DNA from: Boudabousia tangfeifanii
Lineage (GTDB): Bacteria; Actinomycetota; Actinomycetes; Actinomycetales; Actinomycetaceae
Length of the DNA stretch: 64,000 nucleotides
Direction: 5' to 3'
Assembly (NCBI RefSeq): GCF_001856685.1
Contig: NZ_CP017812.1
Location: 1,860,001 to 1,924,000, forward strand
The position numbers and the translations under genes were made by a program. The notes beneath the pieces were generated by a model. The model ran no database searches and had not been told where the DNA came from. It saw only the letters and a list, made by a program, of their open reading frames with translations. This document shows, in pieces, positions 8,695 through 16,510 of this stretch (positions within the stretch are counted from its first letter, which is position 1; every line of letters begins with the position of its first letter).

Positions 8695-10085
8695 GCTTCT
8701 ACCACCTGCGCCATGAACTTGTCGATGGCATTGCGAACAATGTGCACGGCCCCTGGTTCGCAGTTGTCGATGAGGACAGCGAATACGAGGTCGCGGCCGG
8801 CGTTGGTGCGGGCGATTCCGGCGAGGGAACGCACCCCGGAGAGGGAGCCGGTTTTGGCTCTGACTTGTCCGGCGGAGGCGGTGTCGATTTGTCGGTTCCC
8901 GAGGGTACCGTCCCAGGCAGCCACGGGTAGGTCGTCGACGATGCCGTAGAGTTTGCGGTCTTTACCGGTTAAATCGTGTCTGAGTAGTGAGACGAGGGAG
9001 GCGGCAGTGGTTTTGTTGTCGGCGTTGAGGCCGGAGCAATCGTTGAGTTTGACGTTTTTCATGTCGACGCCGGCATCGGCAAGATTTTTGGTCATGGCTG
9101 CGGCGGCGGGAGCAAAGTTTGCGGGGGCGCCGAGTTTGGCGGCGAGGATGCGGCAGAATTGTTCAGACAGGGTGTTGTCGGAGGTTTTGCCCAGGTATTG
9201 CAGTTGTTTTGCCCAGGTGTCTGATTGGACTTTGGCGAGTTCGTCGGCTCCGTCGGGTACTTTTTCGAAGCCGACTTGGCCGCGCACGTTGATTCCCGCG
9301 TTTTTGAGGGCGGCCGCGAATTTGGAGGCGGCTTCGGCTTGCGGGTTTTGGTTGAATCCTTTGGGGACGTTGGGGTCGGGACGTCCTTGGTAGATGGCCA
9401 TGTCGGTGACGTTACCGGCGTAGTTTTGGGTGTCTTGAGGACCCCAGACGGGGTTGCGCTCGGGACCGGTGATGGCAGTGTCATCGACTTTTACTTCGAC
9501 GCTGTCGTATTTGCCGCGGAGCGCTTTGGCGGTTTGTTGGGCGAGGTCGCCCAGGCCGGCGTATCCCATGGTAGAGTGTTTGTCGCCTTTGTCGGGAGCG
9601 AGCATGAGGTCGCCGTCGCTCTTGAGGTAGACGGTGCCGTTTTTAACGTAGGTGGCGGTTTGGAAGCGCTTGTTGACGTCGAGGTTCGCTAGTACCGCGG
9701 TGGAGGTGTAGAGCTTGGTGGTGGAGGCCGGGGTGATGGCGTCGCCGGCGTGGAAGGAGAGTTGCGATTTGCCGGTGGCTAGGTCACTGATTTGTACCCC
9801 GAGGCGACCTTTGGCGGCTTTGACGGTTTTTTCTAGTTCCGCGAGGGCGGCTTTGAGTTTGTCTTGGTTTGGTAGTGGCGCTTTTTTCGCGGCTGCTAGG
9901 TCGACTGGGTCCTTGGGGCCGAGGTCGTCTGCTGCTGGCGGGGCCGGCGGCGGGTCAGCTTGGGCGGCCGGTTGGGTGGTGAGGATGCCGGGGGCCACGT
10001 CGGCAATGTCGAGTCCCACGTAAACCAGGGCACTGGCCGCTAGGGCGGCGGTCAAAGTGACGGGGATCAGTGCTGGTGAACGCAA
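8691..10085 (-). CDS. dacB: D-alanyl-D-alanine carboxypeptidase/endopeptidase (PBP4 family, S13)
   Basis: Periplasmic-side enzyme that trims peptidoglycan stem peptides or cleaves their cross-links. All three penicillin-binding motifs are visible: STTK (about residue 121, in ITPASTTKLYTST), SDN in GKTSDNTLSEQF, and KTG in VRAKTGSLSG. An N-terminal hydrophobic segment serves as signal or anchor and is followed by a Pro/Ala stretch. The frame opens at 10115, but AAAGGAGG lies inside it and fits a TTG at 10085 with five-base spacing. I therefore start there (464 residues, MRSPALIPVTL). It heads the minus-strand run through DUF2342 and tilS and is divergent from ppa. Confidence 0.93.
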   Translation of the reverse strand: MRSPALIPVTLTAALAASALVYVGLDIADVAPGILTTQPAAQADPPPAPPAADDLGPKDPVDLAAAKKAPLPNQDKLKAALAELEKTVKAAKGRLGVQISDLATGKSQLSFHAGDAITPASTTKLYTSTAVLANLDVNKRFQTATYVKNGTVYLKSDGDLMLAPDKGDKHSTMGYAGLGDLAQQTAKALRGKYDSVEVKVDDTAITGPERNPVWGPQDTQNYAGNVTDMAIYQGRPDPNVPKGFNQNPQAEAASKFAAALKNAGINVRGQVGFEKVPDGADELAKVQSDTWAKQLQYLGKTSDNTLSEQFCRILAAKLGAPANFAPAAAAMTKNLADAGVDMKNVKLNDCSGLNADNKTTAASLVSLLRHDLTGKDRKLYGIVDDLPVAAWDGTLGNRQIDTASAGQVRAKTGSLSGVRSLAGIARTNAGRDLVFAVLIDNCEPGAVHIVRNAIDKFMAQVVEA

Positions 10086-10323
10086 GTGTGCCTCCTTTGT
10101 GGGCCGCGAAGCCAACTTTTGGTTTGGTCGTAGCTGTTTTAAGTCTACTCAATGCCTTTAGTCTAGTAGGTTGTGCGCTTTTATTCTTTAGCTTTGGGGT
10201 CTTTATTTTTCGCTTAGTGAGTGAAGCAACAGGCGCAGTTGTCTGCTTTTTCTTTCTTTTCCGCGCACTGGCAAGGCTTTGCGTAGTATTATGCCTTAAT
10301 AAGTATGCTTGAAAGGACCTGTT

Positions 10324-10818
10324 ATGGAATTCGATGTGACGATTGAGATCCCCAAGGGGAACCGCAATAAGTACGAGGTCGACCATGAGACCGGGCGGAT
10401 CCGTTTGGACCGTATGTTGTTCACTTCGACCCGTTACCCGGATGATTACGGCTACATTGACGGCACCCTTGGTGAAGATGGTGACCCGTTGGACGCTTTG
10501 GTTTTGTTGGAAGAACCGACTTTCCCGGGTTGTTTGATTCGTTGCCGCGCGCTGGGCATGTTCCGTATGCGTGACGAAAAGGGTGGCGACGATAAGGTCT
10601 TGTGTGTGCCTTCGATGGATCAGCGCGCTTCTTGGCGTACTGATATTGAGGATGTTTCGGAGTTCCACCGTTTGGAAATCCAGCACTTCTTCGAGGTTTA
10701 CAAGGATTTGGAACCAGGCAAGTCGGTGGAAGGCGCTCACTGGGTGGGTCGCGAAGAGGCCGAGGCCGAAATCAAGCGCTCTTATGAGCGGGCGAAGGAA
10801 GCTGGCTTGGACCACTGA
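10324..10818 (+). CDS. ppa: Inorganic pyrophosphatase
   Basis: Hydrolyses pyrophosphate and so drives biosynthetic reactions. This is a family I (Mg2+) enzyme of 164 residues with the signature DGDPLDALV and the opening [20 protein letters not shown]. The frame could start five codons earlier, but GAAAGGA lies about six bases before the ATG at 10324, and that start matches the usual N-terminus. It is divergent from dacB, as in mycobacteria, and ends in a strong terminator. Confidence 0.97.
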   Translation: MEFDVTIEIPKGNRNKYEVDHETGRIRLDRMLFTSTRYPDDYGYIDGTLGEDGDPLDALVLLEEPTFPGCLIRCRALGMFRMRDEKGGDDKVLCVPSMDQRASWRTDIEDVSEFHRLEIQHFFEVYKDLEPGKSVEGAHWVGREEAEAEIKRSYERAKEAGLDH

Positions 10819-10846
10819 GGTTTCCACTCCCCGATTTTTAGCTTGT

Positions 10847-10879
10847 CCCCCGTTGCTCTTAGTGAGCGGCGGGGGTTTT
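10847..10879 (+). terminator. Rho-independent terminator after ppa
   Basis: CCCCCGTTGCTC pairs with GAGCGGCGGGGG (two G-T wobbles) around a five-base loop, followed by TTTT. It lies between ppa and the convergent antiporter gene and may stop transcription from both sides. Confidence 0.85.
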
Positions 10880-10887
10880 GCTTTGGG

Positions 10888-12705
10888 TTAGTGGTGGTCG
10901 GGGTGTAGGTGCAGTTCGAGGTTGATTTGGTCGGCGTCGAGGTTGGCTAGGGCGGCGCTGAGCAGGGTGGAGTCAATGTTGCCGCTGTCACGCGCGGCAA
11001 TGAGGGCGCAGCGTTGGGCGTCTGCCACGTCGAGGGCGTATTGCACGGCAAGGGCGGCGATTTCGCGATCGATTTTGGGCTTGTTCAGGTCTGTGGACAG
11101 GCTGATCCCGACGAAGGTTTCGTTGGGCCGCATTTCGTTGACCATTTCTTCGCTGAGGGCGTCGAATAATCTGGTGGCTAGGGCGAGCGCTCCCCCGCGG
11201 GCGTCTGCCAGCATTTCGTTTTCTTCCTTGCCGAGGGCGGCACGCAGCTTGGGTGGGACGGGCACACTTTCGAAGGCGCGAACCATGACGCGGATGAGGC
11301 GGGTGCGGTCGGCGCGTGATGGTGGGGTTTGTGGGGTGGGTTTAACTTTTTTGATGAGCCAGCCGAGGGTGCCGCCTTGGATGGTTAGGCTGATGGAGGC
11401 TACGAGGAAGGCGGTGACTAGCAGGAAGGCGCGGTGTGGGGTGTTGTAGGGCAGGGTTTGGGCGGCGGCAAGGGTGACGCCACCGCGCATCCCAGCCCAG
11501 ATCATGACGATGCCGTCCCGGTTGGTTAGTTTGGCTTCTTGGTAGTAGCGCAGGTCGGCTACGGCCCGGTCGATGCGTCGTTGTAGTCCGGTGGTGTTTT
11601 GGCAGTTGGCGGCTTGTCGTTTGGAGAGTTTGACTCCTTTGGCGTCGATTCGGCGTTGCCGGTCGTTGATGGAGAGCCGGGTTTTCGGGGTATCTTTGGG
11701 TTTTTCGCGGATGCGGTGCCGCCCGAGGGCGAGCAGGGGCATGACCAGCAGGGTGCGCATTAGCAGGGTGATGACGATGGCGAGCAGGGCCATCCAGAGT
11801 GCGTGTGAGAAGGTGAGGGTGTCGGCGCGCAGGTCGTCTAGGAGTGCCCCGATTTGGATGCCCATGATCATGAAGACGGAGCCTTCGAGGACGAGTGAGA
11901 CGACGGACCAGGTTTGTTTGGTGGTCAAACGGTGGTCTGGGGGGATTAGCCGTGCCCCGTGGTGTCCGGTGATGAGGCCGGCGACGACGGCGGAGACTAG
12001 CCCGGAGGAGCCGAGGTATTCGGCGGGGATGGCCGCGATGAAGGGCACGGTGAGGGAGAGGACGGTGTCGGCGCTGGAGACGGTGACTTTGGAGCGGATC
12101 CTGATGGAGATTTCTCCGACGATCCAGCCGATGACTAGCGCCCCGAGGACTGCCCAGAGGAAGTCGAGTCCGACCATGACGAAGCTGACGGTGCCGGCGG
12201 CGGAGGCGGCTATGGCGGAGCGCAGGATGACGAGGGCGGAGGCGTCGTTGATCAGCCCTTCGCCCTCGAGCACGGTGACCAGACGGTGTGAGACGCCTTT
12301 GGATTTGATGATGGAGGTGGCGACCGCGTCGGTGGGGCTGATGATGGCACCGAGGGCGATGCCTCCGGCTAGGCTCAGCCCGGGCACTAGTGAGTGGAAG
12401 AACCAGCCGAGTACCCCGGCGGTGGCGATTACTAGGACTACTGACAGGGTGGAGATTGGCCCGAGGTTGCGCCGAAAATCCATGACGGGCATGGCTACCG
12501 CGGAGGCGAATAGCAGGGGTGGCAGGATTAGCTCGAGGATGATTTCGGGGCTGAGGGTGACGTTGGGGATTTGTGGGATCAGCCCGACCGCTACCCCGAG
12601 GAAGAGGAGGGTTAAGGGGGCGACGACGCCGGTTCTTTCGCCTAGGTGCTCACTGGCGACGATGACCAGTAGGGCGACGATTCCGACGACGATTAGCCCA
12701 TCCAT
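10888..12705 (-). CDS. CPA1-family Na+/H+ antiporter
   Basis: A 605-residue integral membrane exchanger of monovalent cations for protons. The N-terminal two thirds hold about twelve hydrophobic segments. The CPA1 core motifs ALGAIISPTDAVATS and VLEGEGLINDASALVI contain the acidic residues expected in the transport site. A cytoplasmic stretch rich in basic residues (about 340-375) interrupts the membrane domain, and the C-terminal 150 residues are soluble and probably regulatory. It runs convergent to ppa and starts 15 bases after the NlpC/P60 stop, so the two may be co-transcribed. The exact ion preference cannot be read from the sequence. Confidence 0.9.
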   Translation of the reverse strand: MDGLIVVGIVALLVIVASEHLGERTGVVAPLTLLFLGVAVGLIPQIPNVTLSPEIILELILPPLLFASAVAMPVMDFRRNLGPISTLSVVLVIATAGVLGWFFHSLVPGLSLAGGIALGAIISPTDAVATSIIKSKGVSHRLVTVLEGEGLINDASALVILRSAIAASAAGTVSFVMVGLDFLWAVLGALVIGWIVGEISIRIRSKVTVSSADTVLSLTVPFIAAIPAEYLGSSGLVSAVVAGLITGHHGARLIPPDHRLTTKQTWSVVSLVLEGSVFMIMGIQIGALLDDLRADTLTFSHALWMALLAIVITLLMRTLLVMPLLALGRHRIREKPKDTPKTRLSINDRQRRIDAKGVKLSKRQAANCQNTTGLQRRIDRAVADLRYYQEAKLTNRDGIVMIWAGMRGGVTLAAAQTLPYNTPHRAFLLVTAFLVASISLTIQGGTLGWLIKKVKPTPQTPPSRADRTRLIRVMVRAFESVPVPPKLRAALGKEENEMLADARGGALALATRLFDALSEEMVNEMRPNETFVGISLSTDLNKPKIDREIAALAVQYALDVADAQRCALIAARDSGNIDSTLLSAALANLDADQINLELHLHPDHH

Positions 12706-12720
12706 TTTGTCTCCTGGGGG

Positions 12721-14481
12721 TTAGTTGACTCTAACGGCGTAGGGCATGATGCGACGGTAGCGAACCGAGGTGATGGTGACGGTTTGTCCCGGCACGGGTG
12801 CTTCGATCATGCGTCCTTCACCGAGGAACATGGCGACGTGGAAGATACCGCCGGATGAGCCGTTCCAGGACCAGAAGAGGAGGTCGCCTGGTTTGGCGCT
12901 GTTGAGCGGAATTTTCTTTCCGGAGAAGTATTGTGAGCGGGATGAGTGCGGCAGGTAGACTCCTTGCGATCGCCAGGCGCCTTGCATTAGGCCGGAGCAG
13001 TCGTAGCCGGAGTCGGAGGCGCCGCCCCACACGTAGGGCACGCCGATACGTTTTTTGGCCCAGGCGATGGCGCCGGCAGCACCGGAGGCGGGGCCGGAGT
13101 CTTCGTTTTCTTTCCGTTCTTTTTCACGCTTTTCAGCTTCGCGCCGATCGCGTTCTTTTTGGGCTTCCCGATCGCGGCGTTCTTGAGCTTCGCGTTCTTC
13201 TCGTTCGCGACGCTCTTGGGCCTCACGTTCTTCGCGTTCGCGACGTTCCTTGGCTTCGCGTTCTTGTCGGGCTTTTTCTTCCCGTTCGCGGCGTTCTCGT
13301 TCTTCGCGTTCGCGCTTTTCTTGGGCCTTGCGAGCTTCTTCGGCTTTTCGGGCAGCTTCGGCGCGGGCAGCGGCCGCTTCCCGGTCTCGCTTTTCTTTGG
13401 CTTTGCGGGCTTCTTCCGCCTGACGGCGAGCTTCTTCTGCCTTCTGCTTGTCGGCTTGCGCCTTGGCCTGTTCGTCGGCGGCCTTCTTGGCGGCTTCGTC
13501 TGCAGCTTTGGCTTCGCGTTCCTTGCGGGCGGCTTCGTCGGCGGCCTTCTTGGCGTTTTCTTCAGCCTGCTTGGCAGCCTTTTCTTGGGCTTCGGCGTTG
13601 CGCTGGGCGTCGCGGTTTTGGGCGGCTTCTACTGCCTGGTCACGTTTGGTTTCGTTTTCGGCTTTGGTTTGAGCTTGCTGGGTTTCGCGTTCAAAGCGGG
13701 CGCGCGCGGCGGCTTCTTGGCGGGCGGCGGCCTCGGCCTCGATTTGTTCTTGGTGGCGGCGTTCTTCTTCGATGGAGCGCTGCTTTTTGCGGGCCAGTTC
13801 GGTGATCAGGGCTTCGCGTTTGGTTTCTAGCGCCTGGACGCGGGCGTTGGATTCGTTGGCGACTCGTTGGGCTTCTTCGCGCTTTTGTTCCACGGTTTTG
13901 ATGGCGGCTTCTTGCGCGGCGAGGTCTTTTTTGGCTTGCTTTTCGAGGACGTTGGCGACGTTGGAGGCGGCTTCGAATCGCTGGAGCTTGTCGTGTGCTT
14001 CTTTACCGAAGAGTTCGACGGCTTGGGCACGCACGGCCACATTGTTGAGCCCGTCGGATTCAGTGTAGGGGGCGAGTGCCGCAAGGGACACGGAGGAGTC
14101 TTGGTAGACGGCTAGCACCACGGAGGCCAGGTCGGCGCGGGCAGCTTCACGCGCTTTGACTGCGTCGTCGACGGCTTTTTGGGTGGTGGCTAGGTTCTTT
14201 TTGGTGTTTTCGAGTTCGTCTTGGGCTCGCTGGTAGTCTTCGGCGGCGACCAGCAGTTTCATGGTGGCTTCTTCTTTTTCGGCTCGCAAGGAGGCTAGTT
14301 GCGATTCGAGTTCGGCCACGCGCGGGTCGTTGCTGACTTCTTCTTTGAGTTGGCCGAGGCTGGGCGTTTCTGGGGTGTCCGCTTTTGCGCTGGGATCGTT
14401 TTGGGTGGGAACGAAGGGCAGCACGGTTAGTGCTACAGACAGTGCTAGGACGGTAAGTAGTGGGCGTTTAGCGATTGACAA
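12721..14481 (-). CDS. Secreted NlpC/P60 peptidoglycan hydrolase with long charged coiled coil
   Basis: Likely a cell-separation or wall-remodelling endopeptidase that cuts stem peptides. A signal peptide (about 1-33) is followed by a coiled coil and then a very long Lys/Glu/Arg/Ala helix with ERRER/EEKAR repeats (about 210-460). The C-terminal NlpC/P60 domain begins AGAIAWAKKRIGVPYVWGG, with the catalytic Cys in DCSGLM and His in FHVAMFLG. The frame opens at a TTG at 14493, but GGAGG lies five bases before a second TTG at 14481, which I take as the start (586 residues). The architecture resembles Rip/PcsB-type hydrolases, whose coiled coil is usually tied to regulation by the division machinery. 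The repetitive charged helix is longer than in those proteins. Confidence 0.92.
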   Translation of the reverse strand: MSIAKRPLLTVLALSVALTVLPFVPTQNDPSAKADTPETPSLGQLKEEVSNDPRVAELESQLASLRAEKEEATMKLLVAAEDYQRAQDELENTKKNLATTQKAVDDAVKAREAARADLASVVLAVYQDSSVSLAALAPYTESDGLNNVAVRAQAVELFGKEAHDKLQRFEAASNVANVLEKQAKKDLAAQEAAIKTVEQKREEAQRVANESNARVQALETKREALITELARKKQRSIEEERRHQEQIEAEAAARQEAAARARFERETQQAQTKAENETKRDQAVEAAQNRDAQRNAEAQEKAAKQAEENAKKAADEAARKEREAKAADEAAKKAADEQAKAQADKQKAEEARRQAEEARKAKEKRDREAAAARAEAARKAEEARKAQEKREREERERREREEKARQEREAKERREREEREAQERREREEREAQERRDREAQKERDRREAEKREKERKENEDSGPASGAAGAIAWAKKRIGVPYVWGGASDSGYDCSGLMQGAWRSQGVYLPHSSRSQYFSGKKIPLNSAKPGDLLFWSWNGSSGGIFHVAMFLGEGRMIEAPVPGQTVTITSVRYRRIMPYAVRVN

Positions 14482-14704
14482 AGCGACCTCCAAAGACAGT
14501 TGCTCCCAACCTTAACCTAGCGCCCCGTCTGGATTCAACCGATTGGGTCACATTTTTGGGGCAATTTTGTGTGACGTTTTTGGTCATATTGGCCGCGTTG
14601 CTGTGGGAGAAATTTATCCCCAGTGGGCGTGGAGGCATAGCCGTTTGGGCTGAAGGCAAGTAAGATAGGCGGCAGTTAGTTTCTAGGTGGAGGAGTCACA
14701 CAAA

Positions 14705-16288
14705 ATGGCACTGTTTGAGTATGAAAACGGACGCTTTTTGCATGCGCAGTTTGGCCGCCAGGTTGATGGCTCTATCCCTGAGGTTGTGCTGGAAAGTCTT
14801 CGTGCCAGTGTGATGGACATTTTGCCGAGGCCGCTTTTTCCGGTGGCTTGGCTGGAGGGTGACGGCACTACTCCTCGTTTGATTGCTTTGGATGCGTCGG
14901 GACAGGTAGTTTCGGTGCAGGTGGTGGCTCGTTTGGAGTCCGAGGAATTGATTGCGGCACTGTCGTCTTTGAATGAGGTGCGTTTGCTCGGCTGGAATGA
15001 GTTGTCGGGCATGTACCCGGGTGGTCAGGCTGCTTTCCGGGCTGGTTTGGCTGATTTCCGAGCAAAGATGCCGGCGAATCCTTCGCCTGGTCCACGCTTG
15101 GTGGTGGTGGCCGCAGAGATTGCCCCGAATTTGCGTCCGGCGATTGATGTGCTGAGTGCTTCTGGCATGGAAGTTAACTTGATTGCGTTGCGGGAGATGT
15201 CTAATGGCCGCCAGTTTATTGAGGTCACTCCCCTGTTGAATGCTTTCTGGGGTTACCAGCCGAATGTGATTGCTTCTGGGGCGTCGCCTCGCTTTAGTCA
15301 GGTGACTGCTGGTCCAGCTCGTCAGGTCCAGGTTCCGTCTTTACATGCCGAGGGCGTTTTCCCGGTCGGTACGGCGCCAGCTGGCGCTACTGCCCAGTCC
15401 GGTTTTGGCGCCCCTTCGGCCCCAACAGCTCCGGCTGCTCCCGTTGCTTCGGCCGCGCCTGAAGCTACAGCTGCTAGTGCAACGCCGGTTGCGTCCGCTG
15501 TTGATGCTTTGGTTGCTGCTGCTCCGGTTACCCCGCCTGCACCTGCTGCTGCAACGGATGTGTCTTCCTCGGTTTCGGCTGAGACTTCGACTGTAGCGTC
15601 TGATGCTGCTGGTGTTGGGGTTGCGGATGATTCTGATGTGGCTACTCCGATGATGGGCGTGCAGTCGGTGACTGCTGCTGAGGAGGATGAGGTTAGTTCG
15701 CGGGTGCGGGCGCGTTTGTCTCGTCGTCGTGCTAGCCGCACGGTTGATAGTCGGGTGTTGAAGGCGGCTGCCCGCCAGGCTAATACGACTGGTTTTGGCC
15801 GCCCGTCAGCTGCAGCTCCTGTTGTTAATGAGGCTGAGGTTTCTGAGGTAAAGGTGGCTCCGGCTCCGATTGCCCAGCCTGAGACCACTCAGCCTGAACT
15901 TGAGCAGGTTGCTACCCCAGTTGCTGATGGTGGGGTGTTTGCTCGTAACGCGATGGGTTTGCGTCGGATTGCTACCGAGATTGGCCGTGAGGTTGAGCTG
16001 GTGGCGGTGATTGAGGCTGAGCCTTTGACTTTGCGTTTGGGCCCAACTGGTGAGGTGGCTGGCCCAGATGGCCAGATCACTACTTTGATTGCGCCGTTGC
16101 GTCAGGCTGGTTTGCATACGACCAGTGATGGTTGGGAGCACTGGCATATTGAGTCGATGGCTGGCCCAACCTTGTTGGACGCTTTGGACGAGATCAATGC
16201 AGGTGCTGGGTCTCAGGAGCACAGGCCGGAACCGGCCCCGCTAACCACCCCGCACGGCATGGCGATCCCCTCCCGCCGCCGCCACTAA
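14705..16288 (+). CDS. Conserved actinobacterial protein of unknown function, two domains joined by an Ala/Pro linker
   Basis: The 527-residue protein has no signal peptide. The first 190 residues are a mixed alpha/beta domain starting MALFEYENGRFLHAQFG. Its core RLIALDASGQVVSVQVVARL resembles, in pattern only, the beta-strand core of PD-(D/E)XK nucleases such as NucS, but the catalytic Lys is absent. An Ala/Pro/Val linker (about 205-315) and an Arg-rich patch (RVRARLSRRRASR) follow. A second globular domain lies at about 420-510 (FARNAMGLRRIATEIG...GWEHWHIESM). GGAGGAG lies upstream of the ATG at 14705; an in-frame earlier start is less likely. Its function is unknown; a nucleic-acid role is a guess from the basic patch and fold hint. 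Confidence 0.8.
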   Translation: MALFEYENGRFLHAQFGRQVDGSIPEVVLESLRASVMDILPRPLFPVAWLEGDGTTPRLIALDASGQVVSVQVVARLESEELIAALSSLNEVRLLGWNELSGMYPGGQAAFRAGLADFRAKMPANPSPGPRLVVVAAEIAPNLRPAIDVLSASGMEVNLIALREMSNGRQFIEVTPLLNAFWGYQPNVIASGASPRFSQVTAGPARQVQVPSLHAEGVFPVGTAPAGATAQSGFGAPSAPTAPAAPVASAAPEATAASATPVASAVDALVAAAPVTPPAPAAATDVSSSVSAETSTVASDAAGVGVADDSDVATPMMGVQSVTAAEEDEVSSRVRARLSRRRASRTVDSRVLKAAARQANTTGFGRPSAAAPVVNEAEVSEVKVAPAPIAQPETTQPELEQVATPVADGGVFARNAMGLRRIATEIGREVELVAVIEAEPLTLRLGPTGEVAGPDGQITTLIAPLRQAGLHTTSDGWEHWHIESMAGPTLLDALDEINAGAGSQEHRPEPAPLTTPHGMAIPSRRRH

Positions 16289-16302
16289 GCAAGCGTTAAT
16301 CA

Positions 16303-16344
16303 TTCGGCCGCCTGCCACTGTTCCCCCAGTGACCGGCGGCCGAA
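16303..16344. terminator. Bidirectional terminator hairpin
   Basis: TTCGGCCGCC pairs perfectly with GGCGGCCGAA, and an inner CACTG/CAGTG stem surrounds a short loop; ATTT follows. It lies between a plus-strand gene and the end of the minus-strand SLH-LRR gene, so it may serve both. Confidence 0.8.
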
Positions 16345-16510
16345 ATTTCTGTCTAGTTAAAAGTAGTGCCAGATAACTGCCCCTGATGTTTTGTGCTTGA
16401 CAGTAGTGGTTGGCACGCAGTCACTTCCAGGTTGAGCGAGCGACAGACACTACCTCATTTCAGATGCGAAAATCAAACCCGCACAGCAGGCAAGAACCAG
16501 CGGTAACAAC

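Noticed and set aside
11573..12724. 383-codon plus-strand open frame
   Set aside because: It is the exact antisense of the antiporter gene, Arg/Ser/Thr-rich with no domain or ribosome binding site; it is open only because of codon bias on the other strand.
12933..13830. Two overlapping plus-strand frames rich in Arg or Phe/Leu
   Set aside because: They are the complement of the Lys/Glu/Arg-rich coiled coil of the NlpC/P60 gene, where codon repetition keeps several frames open.
15322..15888. 188-codon minus-strand frame
   Set aside because: Antisense to the Ala/Pro linker of the 14705-16288 protein, with the same low-complexity composition.
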